Shown here piece by piece: positions 1-6,426 of a stretch of 7,690 nt of DNA. This stretch comes from Lachnospira sp. UBA5912. GTDB taxonomy: Bacteria > Bacillota > Clostridia > Lachnospirales > Lachnospiraceae. The position numbers were made by a program, and so were the translations under genes. The DNA is taken from assembly GCA_002435585.1 (NCBI GenBank), contig DJDY01000189.1, positions 1 to 7,690 on the forward strand, given 5' to 3'. Under the pieces are notes generated by a model, which was not told the DNA's origin, ran no database searches, and was given only the letters and a program-made list of their open reading frames with translations. Every line of letters begins with the position of its first letter. The first letter of the stretch is position 1.

Positions 1-25
1 CCTAAAAAGTGTCAAAGATGGGAAT

Positions 26-70
26 ATATTATATTTATTTTTTAACCTGCACAAGCCGGGTGGGGGGTTA
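26..70 (-). promoter_or_regulatory. Putative leftward promoter with adjacent G-tract operator
   Basis: On the minus strand TTGTGC (49-54) and TAATAT (26-31) are separated by 17 bases; TATAAT (28-33) is an overlapping alternative -10 at 15 bases. Immediately upstream is a G/C-tract (GGGTGGGGGG on the plus strand, 58-67), with a TAACC/GGTTA pair (43-47 and 66-70) bracketing the -35. G-tracts bounded by T/A are typical of CsoR/RcnR-family operators, so this may be where the csoR product acts on a gene beyond the left edge. Both the promoter and the regulator are inferred. Confidence 0.4.
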
Positions 71-105
71 GTGTGAAAAATCCTTAAATCTAAGATTTTT
101 CACAC
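71..105. repeat. 12-bp inverted repeat downstream of csoR
   Basis: Arms 71-82 (GTGTGAAAAATC) and 94-105 (GATTTTTCACAC) are perfect complements with an 11-base loop. It lies between csoR and the G-tract at 58-67. No U-tract follows the stem on either strand. It could protect or end the csoR mRNA, or be an operator upstream of the leftward promoter at 26-54. Confidence 0.5.
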
Positions 106-108
106 ACA

Positions 109-133
109 AGTTTGTGTCCATTTGACACAAACT
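109..133. repeat. 10-bp inverted repeat just after csoR
   Basis: Arms 109-118 (AGTTTGTGTC) and 124-133 (GACACAAACT) pair perfectly around CATTT, starting 3 bases after the csoR stop codon. No U-run follows on the minus strand. The inner segment 112-117 (TTGTGT) can instead pair with 104-109 (ACACAA), giving a competing hairpin. It may be a weak 3'-end structure for the csoR transcript or a protein-binding dyad. Confidence 0.5.
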
Positions 134-136
134 GAT

Positions 137-430
137 TTATAAGAACTTTTTTACCGACTTCTGGAATTCTTCTACCGCTTTCATATCGCCATTCTCTATG
201 GCATGTACGATACAATGTGTCATATGCTCATTAATAATCTCTTTTCCTAAGTTATGTAATGCAGAATTAACAGCTGACAGCTGGATAAGTACATCAGCAC
301 AGTCATCATCATTCTCAATCATGGTTTTGACATGCTGAAGATGGCCAATAGCCTTTGATATTCTGTTAAGTTGTTTTTTCTTAGCCTCTGGTGAATGATA
401 GTGTTCATGTGGATGTATTGTTTCGCTCAT
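137..430 (-). CDS. csoR: CsoR-family copper-sensing transcriptional repressor
   Basis: This 97-residue protein has the all-helical fold pattern and length of the CsoR/RcnR (DUF156) family. These repressors bind DNA as tetramers and release it on binding metal. The ligand set is Cys44, His69 and Cys73: the C-x24-H-x3-C spacing equals that of copper-sensing CsoR (Cys36-His61-Cys65 in M. tuberculosis) and differs from nickel RcnR, formaldehyde FrmR and persulfide CstR. The N-terminus is His-rich (His at 6, 8, 10 and 12), which might add metal affinity. The ATG is preceded by GAGAGG six bases upstream, so the start is well supported. The gene stands alone after the histidine kinase gene, with its own likely promoter inside a 15-bp inverted repeat (autoregulation inferred). 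Copper-export genes usually found beside csoR are not in the window but could lie past the left edge. Copper specificity is inferred from the ligands only. Confidence 0.93.
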   Translation of the reverse strand: MSETIHPHEHYHSPEAKKKQLNRISKAIGHLQHVKTMIENDDDCADVLIQLSAVNSALHNLGKEIINEHMTHCIVHAIENGDMKAVEEFQKSVKKFL

Positions 431-454
431 CTTTATCCTCTCATTAAAAACTTT

Positions 455-483
455 AAAATATTATAATACAATGTGAGTGTCAA
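455..483 (-). promoter_or_regulatory. Putative csoR promoter
   Basis: On the minus strand a perfect -35 TTGACA (478-483) is followed after 17 bases by TATTTT (455-460). A better -10 match, TATAAT (460-465), sits only 12 bases from the -35. The -35 lies inside the right-hand arm (minus-strand sense) of the 471-505 inverted repeat, so a protein bound to that dyad would block polymerase. The spacing leaves a short leader before the csoR ATG at 430. The exact -10 is uncertain. Confidence 0.5.
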
Positions 484-505
484 AAGTAAATTTTGACACT
501 CACAT
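471..505. repeat. 15-bp perfect inverted repeat, candidate operator or terminator
   Basis: Arms 471-485 and 491-505 (ATGTGAGTGTCAAAA and its complement) are perfectly complementary around the 5-base loop GTAAA. The repeat lies 27 bases past the stop codon of the histidine kinase gene and contains the -35 of the csoR promoter. As RNA it would be a stable hairpin, but no U-tract follows on either strand, so it is not a standard rho-independent terminator. It could be a csoR operator, a processing or stop signal for the kinase transcript, or both. CsoR operators described so far usually contain G/C tracts, which this one lacks, so another regulator may bind it. Confidence 0.6.
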
Positions 506-531
506 CATATTATCCCAGGTTATAAAAAACT

Positions 532-2817
532 TCAACCTTTTTTACATAATCTGTAAATAACTTCTATCACTTCATCCATATCAAGTGGTTTTGCCATATG
601 CACGTTCATGCCTGCTTCTATACATTTTCTGGCATCTTCCTCAAACGCATTTGCAGTCATGGCTATTATTGGTATATTCTTAGCATCATCCCCGTTCATA
701 GCCCTTATTAACCTTGTCGCTGTCATACCATCAAGCTTAGGCATCATAACATCCATAAGAATAGCTGCATATGTGCCCTCTTTGCATACAGCAAACTCTT
801 CAACTGCCTGTTGCCCATCACCAACAGCCTTTACAACTGCTCCCTCGTCAGTAAGAAATGTTTCTATAATCTCTGCATTTAGCTTATTATCTTCAGCCAG
901 CAAAAGCCGCAATCCAGAAATATCAGCAGCTTCATCTATATTTTCATGTACATATGCATCTGCATATAAACCCTCATGTTTTATATCTGTATTTAAATCA
1001 CTATCTGCTGCTTCTGAATTATGTGAATTTTTCGGAATATCTGCTATTTTAAACGGGATAGTTATAACAAATGTCGAACCACTATCCTTTTTGCTTGTTG
1101 CCTTAACTGTTCCATCCATTTTATCTATAAGTCTTTTTACTATAGCCATGCCAAGCCCCGTTCCCTGATATACACTTCTGGCATCGCATTTTTCCTGTGC
1201 AAAAGGCTCAAATATATGTTTTAAGAATTCCTCATTCATGCCTACACCATTATCAGATATAGTCCATTGATAAGTAACCATATCATCAGTTCTATATACA
1301 CACAGGAATCCTGTCTTAACATATCCTCCGACTTTATTATATTTAATACAGTTTCCATATATATTAAGAAATATCTGCCTTAAATGTAACGGACTTCCAT
1401 ATACATAAGGATAATCTACTTTATATGAAGGTCTGTCATATTCAAGTGTAACACCTGCCTCTGCTGCACGCTGTTCTACAATAGTTATTACATCCCTGGC
1501 TATCTGGTTAAGGTCAACAACCTCATTTGCAAGCTCTATATCGCCATCCTCAAGCTTGCTCATCTGTAAAACGTCATTAATAAGCGATAACAGATGATTG
1601 GCAGCAACCTCCATTTTCTTTCTGTTTGCATTAACAAGTTCAGTATCTTTCATATGTTTTTCATCTATCTTTAAAAGTCCTATAATTCCATTTAACGGAG
1701 TTCGTATATCATGTGTCATTCTTGAAAGAAAGTCAGACTTTGCTGCGTTTGCCTTTTCTTCTCTTCTGATAGCTTCCTTTAGCTGTTCATTCTTCTTAGC
1801 AAGTTCATTGGCATATTGCTGTGACAGCTCACTCTGCTCTCTTTCATAAACCTGGGCTGTTTTCCATCTTAGCATGTTATATATTACTACTATAAACATG
1901 TATATTATAAATGTATACAATATATGTGATAATGTATTATCAAATATATATCTTTCAGGAAGATATATATATACATAATAATCTCTGCCCTTCTTCATAA
2001 GTCCGAAATCATGATTATACGGAGATACCATGCTCTGCGACTGCATAAGTTTCCCACTGACATTAGAGTCTTTTATTTTTTTTAGAATATTATAATCATC
2101 AACGTTGTCACCTATCATGCTTTCATCACTTGATGATATTATCTTATCTCCACTCGTTACAACAACAATTCCATTTTCACTGGCATAATAGCCTGATAAT
2201 ATATGGGCAAATGAAAGGCTATAATCATCAACATATTCAGTTGACGTATGATAATATGTAATAATTATCCCCGTCCCATCCTGCATGCCATTGGCTGCAA
2301 GATCAATATATGAGCCATCCATGCAATCTATACGTGTTGCATATGATTTCATCTCATTATCTGCAACATCGAGAAGAGAACTGCTGTCGATATATTCGCC
2401 AAGTTCTGTGGCACATATTCCATCTGTACAATATTGTGATATCAGATTTCCATTATTATCCAGCAATATCACAGCGCTAAGATAGCAATCTTCTGTATTC
2501 TTTTTAAGGAACTTTTCTGAAAATATATAATCTGTATCTTCATCAATTCTTTTCTCATAAGTTATATTCTGTTTAATCTGTTGTGCACTCTCTATAATCC
2601 TCATAAGGCTCTTTGTTTCAGAAGCAAGATTAAGCCTTGTAACACTATTACACTGATCGTTGATATATCCAGCTGTATCTGAAAGATTCTTCTGTGCTGA
2701 TATAAGATCCGTCCTTACTGCAAAGGCAGCTACAATAGCAACCAGTATAAAACCGACTATTAGTTCTATAAGCCATATATGCATATTTTTTTTACCAACA
2801 AAAACATTCTTATTCAT
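532..2817 (-). CDS. Hybrid sensor histidine kinase with C-terminal receiver
   Basis: This 761-residue membrane kinase senses an external signal and passes phosphate through an internal receiver. A first membrane helix (about 12-34) and a second (about 297-315) enclose an extracellular region of roughly 260 residues. Its second half (GIVVVTSGDKIISSSD, from 216) looks like a Cache-type sensor. A charged coiled coil (about 322-362) leads to the HisKA domain with phospho-acceptor His369 in the H-box MTHDIRTPLN. The ATPase domain has the N-box Asn485/Asn489, DNGVG (522-526), FEPF (536-539) and GTGLG (552-556). After a linker (about 590-633) the receiver has Glu642/Asp643, phospho-acceptor Asp689, Thr721 and Lys743, so all key residues are intact. 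There is no HPt or DNA-binding domain, so a separate phosphotransfer protein or target must exist elsewhere. The ATG has GAGG nine bases upstream and overlaps the binding-protein gene by 8 bases, implying coupled translation. Confidence 0.95.
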   Translation of the reverse strand: MNKNVFVGKKNMHIWLIELIVGFILVAIVAAFAVRTDLISAQKNLSDTAGYINDQCNSVTRLNLASETKSLMRIIESAQQIKQNITYEKRIDEDTDYIFSEKFLKKNTEDCYLSAVILLDNNGNLISQYCTDGICATELGEYIDSSSLLDVADNEMKSYATRIDCMDGSYIDLAANGMQDGTGIIITYYHTSTEYVDDYSLSFAHILSGYYASENGIVVVTSGDKIISSSDESMIGDNVDDYNILKKIKDSNVSGKLMQSQSMVSPYNHDFGLMKKGRDYYVYIYLPERYIFDNTLSHILYTFIIYMFIVVIYNMLRWKTAQVYEREQSELSQQYANELAKKNEQLKEAIRREEKANAAKSDFLSRMTHDIRTPLNGIIGLLKIDEKHMKDTELVNANRKKMEVAANHLLSLINDVLQMSKLEDGDIELANEVVDLNQIARDVITIVEQRAAEAGVTLEYDRPSYKVDYPYVYGSPLHLRQIFLNIYGNCIKYNKVGGYVKTGFLCVYRTDDMVTYQWTISDNGVGMNEEFLKHIFEPFAQEKCDARSVYQGTGLGMAIVKRLIDKMDGTVKATSKKDSGSTFVITIPFKIADIPKNSHNSEAADSDLNTDIKHEGLYADAYVHENIDEAADISGLRLLLAEDNKLNAEIIETFLTDEGAVVKAVGDGQQAVEEFAVCKEGTYAAILMDVMMPKLDGMTATRLIRAMNGDDAKNIPIIAMTANAFEEDARKCIEAGMNVHMAKPLDMDEVIEVIYRLCKKG

Positions 2818-3745
2818 ATGTTTCTACCTCTAGATACTCATCTGTATCTTCTACGTATTTTTCAAGTATCTCTTTATCTGTGCCATCATTATGCATCTTA
2901 ATGAGTGTATCTTTAAGCTTAATATCTATCCCACGCATATCATTCTTATCAAAAGCAACTCCAAGACCAACAGTAACTAATGCCTCATCTAAAATTCTGA
3001 ACCTGATATTATAATCTTTCATATATTGATTAACAATCACCTCATTAACTGCAAGTGCATCAGCATAACCTTTGCTTAACATAGGATATGTAAGTTCTCT
3101 GTTACGCATCGCAAGCAAAGAACGTACTTTTGGTATCCTGTCATCTGTCCTGTTAAGAAACATTTCTTCCGGCTTAGTTGCAGCCTGTACAGCTACTGTT
3201 TTACCCGAAAGATCCTTTAGTGTATATATATTACTTTCTGTACTTACGGCAACCACAATACGACTCTTCATATATGGTCCTGCCCACCTGTATTCATCTT
3301 CTCTTCCGTTCATGCTAAAGCTCCCCCATACACAGTCAATATCATGATTGGCAAGCAGATTCTTCTTATTGTCCCAGCTTATGTTAACAAATACTACTTT
3401 ATATCCAATTCTCCTGAATGCCTCCCTTGCAAGTTCTACATCTATGCCTGTTGGATTGCCATCTGAATCTATATAATTAAATGGGGGATGAATATCACTT
3501 CCAATAATAATTTCCGGTAATTCCTCGTCCTGACATGCACTATCACCATATGTCACATATCCACATCCACATAAAAAGCACATATATATACATACAATAC
3601 ACACAGCTGATATTATCTTCTTGATTCCATACGTGATTATATTGAGTATTGTCGTATGATTGCTATTATTTTCTATATATTTGTCATGTACTACTATATT
3701 TTTATTGGTTTCCGTATCCTTATCACTTATTTCCCTATTGCACAC
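2810..3745 (-). CDS. Amino-acid-type substrate-binding lipoprotein (SBP_bac_3 family)
   Basis: This 311-residue protein is probably a lipid-anchored extracellular binding protein. An unusually long polar N-terminus (1-40) precedes a hydrophobic segment (about 41-58) ending in the lipobox LCGC, with Cys61 as the likely lipidated residue. Residues 77-305 match family-3 binding proteins: PTGIDVELAREAFRRIGYKV (98-117), DIDCVWGSFSMNGRE (135-149) and AGPY (155-158). Arg148 corresponds to the Arg that binds the ligand carboxylate. In the second lobe the segment ADALAVNE has Asn234 where the family usually has the Asp that binds the amino group. The start is GTG, chosen because GAGGGG lies six bases upstream and no better start exists before the lipobox. 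No permease or ATPase gene is nearby. The 8-base overlap with the histidine kinase gene suggests it serves as the kinase's ligand-binding partner, which is inferred. Confidence 0.88.
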   Translation of the reverse strand: MCNREISDKDTETNKNIVVHDKYIENNSNHTTILNIITYGIKKIISAVCIVCIYMCFLCGCGYVTYGDSACQDEELPEIIIGSDIHPPFNYIDSDGNPTGIDVELAREAFRRIGYKVVFVNISWDNKKNLLANHDIDCVWGSFSMNGREDEYRWAGPYMKSRIVVAVSTESNIYTLKDLSGKTVAVQAATKPEEMFLNRTDDRIPKVRSLLAMRNRELTYPMLSKGYADALAVNEVIVNQYMKDYNIRFRILDEALVTVGLGVAFDKNDMRGIDIKLKDTLIKMHNDGTDKEILEKYVEDTDEYLEVETYE

Positions 3746-3757
3746 GATTGTCCCCTC
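3743..3757 (-). promoter_or_regulatory. Strong ribosome binding site deciding a GTG start
   Basis: On the minus strand GAGGGG is followed by ACAATC and then GTG (3743-3745). This spacing is ideal and supports initiation of the binding protein at GTG, which makes the 40-residue polar N-terminus before the membrane/lipobox segment real. Confidence 0.7.
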
Positions 3758-3828
3758 GATTCCTGCTTTATCTTCTTTTTCGCAGCCTTTTCATTTTTAT
3801 CTACTCGTTGTTTACTAACTGTTCATTT

Positions 3829-3847
3829 ATTATATATTTTCTGTCAA
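3829..3847 (-). promoter_or_regulatory. Possible promoter elements for the binding-protein/kinase operon
   Basis: The minus strand carries a consensus TTGACA (3842-3847) and a consensus TATAAT (3829-3834), but they are only 7 bases apart and cannot form one standard promoter. TATAAT paired with a hexamer 17 bases upstream gives a poor -35 (AATAAC). One of the two may be used with activator help. The stretch 3746-3960 is otherwise AT-rich and without a supported gene. Confidence 0.3.
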
Positions 3848-3897
3848 GCCGGTTATTTTATTTACTATCTATTTGACTATATGATTTATAAAAAATA

Positions 3898-3930
3898 TGT
3901 TATAGTTACAGAAAATACCTGTTATAGTTA
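3898..3930. repeat. Tandem 11-base direct repeat upstream of the binding-protein gene
   Basis: TGTTATAGTTA occurs at 3898-3908 and again at 3920-3930, a 22-base period close to two helical turns. The copies lie about 65-100 bases upstream (minus-strand sense) of the TATAAT at 3829-3834, a normal place for an activator with two bound dimers or subunits. Function is inferred from spacing and position only. Confidence 0.5.
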
Positions 3931-3958
3931 TACTACCAACCCGCAGTCGAATTTTGTC

Positions 3959-3997
3959 GAAAAAAGAAAAACCGGTAATCTATTTTGATTACCGGTT
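3959..3997 (-). terminator. Rho-independent terminator of the fumarate reductase operon
   Basis: On the minus strand an 11-bp perfect stem (AACCGGTAATC, 3987-3997, with 3970-3980) closes a 6-base loop and is followed by TTTCTTTTTT, a good U-tract. The stop codon of the iron-sulfur subunit gene (3989-3991) lies inside the stem, so the last codons are part of the hairpin. On the plus strand the stem is followed by ATTTTT, so it could act in both directions, though no plus-strand gene enters it. Confidence 0.92.
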
Positions 3998-4684
3998 ATT
4001 TTTATGTTTACTATAATTATTTATACGTACCTGAAGTTTATCTATTGGCAGCCTTTTAGGACATACTGACTGACATGACAGCGATTGTCCGCAGTAAGAA
4101 AAGAATTTATCTTTATATTCATTTATCATTTCATTTCTATGTTTGTCTGTTGCATTCTGTTCTATCGACTTATATGTAACACCAAGCACAGAGGCTCCTG
4201 CAAACCTTTCTTTAGCAAGAAAGTTCGGACACACTTCAAGGCAGCAGCCACATTGCAGACACTGTCCAGCTTTATATTGAAGCTCCTTGTCTTGATTCTT
4301 TTCTGCCACATCATTTTTCTCTTCCATCCATATCTTCATATCTCTCAGTGTATTAAACATAGATGTCCTGTCAACTATCAGATCTTTAACAAGAGGGAAT
4401 TTGCTAAATGGTTCTAAAAGTATCGTACCCTTTTTTACAGCATCTTTAACAAACATACTGCATGCTAAAGATGGGTAACCATTTATAAGAATTGCACATG
4501 CACCACATTTTTCTTCAAGGCAGCCACACTCCCATGCAATACGGTCTTTGGCAGCTTCCTTAAGATTTACCTCTGTAAGCCAGTCTGCAACTGTAAGATT
4601 ACCATCACCTTCGTATGTATATTTTTCTATGTATGGCTTATCTTTCTGCGATTTCTGTCTTTTTACTGATATTTCTATAGTCAA
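3989..4684 (-). CDS. frdB: Fumarate reductase/succinate dehydrogenase iron-sulfur subunit
   Basis: This 231-residue protein carries electrons between the membrane subunit and the flavoprotein. An N-terminal ferredoxin-like domain (about 1-100) has [2Fe-2S] ligands Cys55, Cys60, Cys63 and Cys75 (C-x4-C-x2-C-x11-C). The C-terminal domain has C-x2-C-x2-C-x3-C-P at Cys142, 145, 148 and 152, and Cys198, Cys204 and Cys208-Pro. By family rule 142/145/148/208 hold the [4Fe-4S] cluster and 152/198/204 the [3Fe-4S] cluster, so all three clusters are predicted. Length is close to the usual 230-250. The start is TTG: in frame, a stop lies just upstream and no Met occurs until residue 77, after the 2Fe-2S cysteines. 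AGGTG lies 7 bases upstream, and AGGAGG 13 bases upstream inside the flavoprotein gene. Two bases separate the genes, so they are co-transcribed and probably co-translated. Direction of the reaction cannot be told from this subunit. Confidence 0.93.
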   Translation of the reverse strand: MTIEISVKRQKSQKDKPYIEKYTYEGDGNLTVADWLTEVNLKEAAKDRIAWECGCLEEKCGACAILINGYPSLACSMFVKDAVKKGTILLEPFSKFPLVKDLIVDRTSMFNTLRDMKIWMEEKNDVAEKNQDKELQYKAGQCLQCGCCLEVCPNFLAKERFAGASVLGVTYKSIEQNATDKHRNEMINEYKDKFFSYCGQSLSCQSVCPKRLPIDKLQVRINNYSKHKNNR

Positions 4685-4686
4685 TT

Positions 4687-6402
4687 TTATTCACCTGCCT
4701 CCTGAAAATGAATATTTATCATACCATCTATATATTCTGCAATAGTCTGTAGATTAAAACTGTCTGATACTTGTGGATAATCACTCCTGTTATGTGCTCC
4801 ACGGCTTTCTTTTCTCTCAAGGGCACATAACAACATTGCCCTTCCTAAAAGGCAGCAGTCAGAAAGTGCCTGCTTTTCGTTTTCCGCTGCTGTATTATCA
4901 TCCTCACTTCTTACCTTTTCAGTCAGTTCATCAAGCTTTGAAAGTGCCTCTGATAATGTTTTTTCGCTTCTGACTATACCCAGACCTTCTTTTAGTATAT
5001 CCTGCATTCTATGCCAGTTTTCCACATAACTTCCATCTGCATTTTTTGCGCTGCCATCATGCATATCAGACATTATATCCTGATTATCTTTAATATCATT
5101 TCTTATACCTTCTTTATTGACAGATTCATCAGCAGCTCCTGCATTATAAGCTTCTGCTTTTTTATATGCTTTATTGGAATCCTCTATAGCTGACTTTGCT
5201 GCAATCCTGCCACCATACATAGCTCCAAGCAGTGAATTACCACCTAATCTGTTAGCACCATGATACTGGCACGCACATTCTCCTGCAGCATACAGTCCAT
5301 CCATGGATGTACGATGATTAATATCAACCCATATACCACCCATAAAATAATGTATTCCCGGAGTTACCGGAATAGGCTCTTTTCTTGGGTCAAGATTTAA
5401 GAAACGCATACAATCGTCTATAACACCTTTAAGCTTCTTTTCACTTACCGACCTGTCAAGATGACTCATATCAAGATACACCTGTTTTCCCTGCTGCATC
5501 TGAATCCACTCTTCCCTTGCTATTACATCTCTTGGCATAAGATTGCCACGTTTTGGATATTTATCCTCCATAAAATAATATGGCTCTCCATTCTCTAATA
5601 CGTACAGTCGTCCACCTTCTCCACGCACTGCTTCAGAAATCAGCATATTTTTTCCATGCAGCCTGACTGTTGTAGGATGATATTGTATAAATTCACCATT
5701 TGCCAGCCTCACACCACTTGCGAAAAGATTGGCTGTAACAGCTCCTGTATTTTTTACAGAACCAGTTGCATTGCCGAACATACCATTAAGTCCGCCAGTG
5801 GCTATAATGAGTCTGCCATATAAATATTTTTTCTCTTTAGTATATGGATTATAAAGAACACACCCTTTGGATACATTACTTTTATTGGATGTATTACTAC
5901 CAACGGATGTATTATTATCATATAACAGTCTTAAAAACTGCCAGCCTGTTAACCTGTTAATAAGTCCTTTGACCTCATAACTACGCACCTGATCTATAAG
6001 TGTATACATAAGCTGTTTTCCTGTGTTAGCCGCTGCATAAAACGTTCTTTTTACTGATTGCCCACCAAATGCCCTGACATCTGGTCTGTTATCTTTATTA
6101 AGGGTAAATGCCATGCCATTATCAAACAATTCTTCAATAATATGAGGTGCCTCTTTAGTCATACAGCTGACAGCTTTGATATCCGCTATGCATTTTCCCG
6201 CTTCATATGTTTCCTTAGCATGCAGTTCTGGTGAATCATTTACAGTATCAGCTGCTGCATTGATTCCGCCCTCAGCCATAACAGACTGGGCTCTTTCTGA
6301 TGGCATATCTGATACAAGTATTGAGACAACGCCATTTTTTGCAAGTTCAAGTGCAGCGCTAAGTCCTGCTGCACCAGCACCTATTATAATTATATTTTCC
6401 AT
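4687..6402 (-). CDS. frdA: Fumarate reductase/succinate dehydrogenase flavoprotein subunit
   Basis: This 571-residue catalytic subunit interconverts fumarate and succinate with FAD. The dinucleotide fold begins at once (GAGAAG, 8-13). Substrate residues of the family are present: His242 (QYHPT), the proton-relay Arg260 (EAVRGEGG), His351 (HYFMGG) and Arg385 (GANRLGGNSL). The C-terminus has the family signature ESRGAHNRSDYP (532-543). The FAD-linking His of classical enzymes (RSHTV) is Gln39 here (RAQSV), so FAD is probably held without a covalent bond. In E. coli FrdA, replacing that His keeps fumarate reduction but loses succinate oxidation, so a fumarate reductase role is favoured. A polar low-complexity segment (about 404-460) separates the catalytic core from the C-terminal helices. 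L-aspartate oxidase is a relative, but the iron-sulfur and membrane partners argue against it. The ATG has GGGG six bases upstream, and the membrane subunit gene ends 24 bases before it. Confidence 0.93.
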   Translation of the reverse strand: MENIIIIGAGAAGLSAALELAKNGVVSILVSDMPSERAQSVMAEGGINAAADTVNDSPELHAKETYEAGKCIADIKAVSCMTKEAPHIIEELFDNGMAFTLNKDNRPDVRAFGGQSVKRTFYAAANTGKQLMYTLIDQVRSYEVKGLINRLTGWQFLRLLYDNNTSVGSNTSNKSNVSKGCVLYNPYTKEKKYLYGRLIIATGGLNGMFGNATGSVKNTGAVTANLFASGVRLANGEFIQYHPTTVRLHGKNMLISEAVRGEGGRLYVLENGEPYYFMEDKYPKRGNLMPRDVIAREEWIQMQQGKQVYLDMSHLDRSVSEKKLKGVIDDCMRFLNLDPRKEPIPVTPGIHYFMGGIWVDINHRTSMDGLYAAGECACQYHGANRLGGNSLLGAMYGGRIAAKSAIEDSNKAYKKAEAYNAGAADESVNKEGIRNDIKDNQDIMSDMHDGSAKNADGSYVENWHRMQDILKEGLGIVRSEKTLSEALSKLDELTEKVRSEDDNTAAENEKQALSDCCLLGRAMLLCALERKESRGAHNRSDYPQVSDSFNLQTIAEYIDGMINIHFQEAGE

Positions 6403-6426
6403 CTTAATCCCCGTTTCTGTTCCTAT

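Noticed and set aside
608..1168. Plus-strand open frame of 186 codons inside the histidine kinase gene
   Set aside because: It lies fully antisense to conserved receiver and ATPase motifs, is Ser/Ala/Ile-rich shadow sequence and has no recognisable domain. The same holds for the other plus-strand frames inside minus-strand genes.
3656..3988. Plus-strand open frame of 110 codons covering the intergenic region
   Set aside because: It starts antisense to the binding-protein gene without a ribosome binding site, is extremely rich in Phe/Ile/Tyr as expected from AT-rich antisense DNA, and runs into the terminator hairpin.
4687..6402. L-aspartate oxidase (NadB) as identity of the flavoprotein
   Set aside because: The missing FAD-linking His fits NadB, but the adjacent three-cluster iron-sulfur protein, the membrane anchor and the ESRGAH C-terminus point to the fumarate reductase family.
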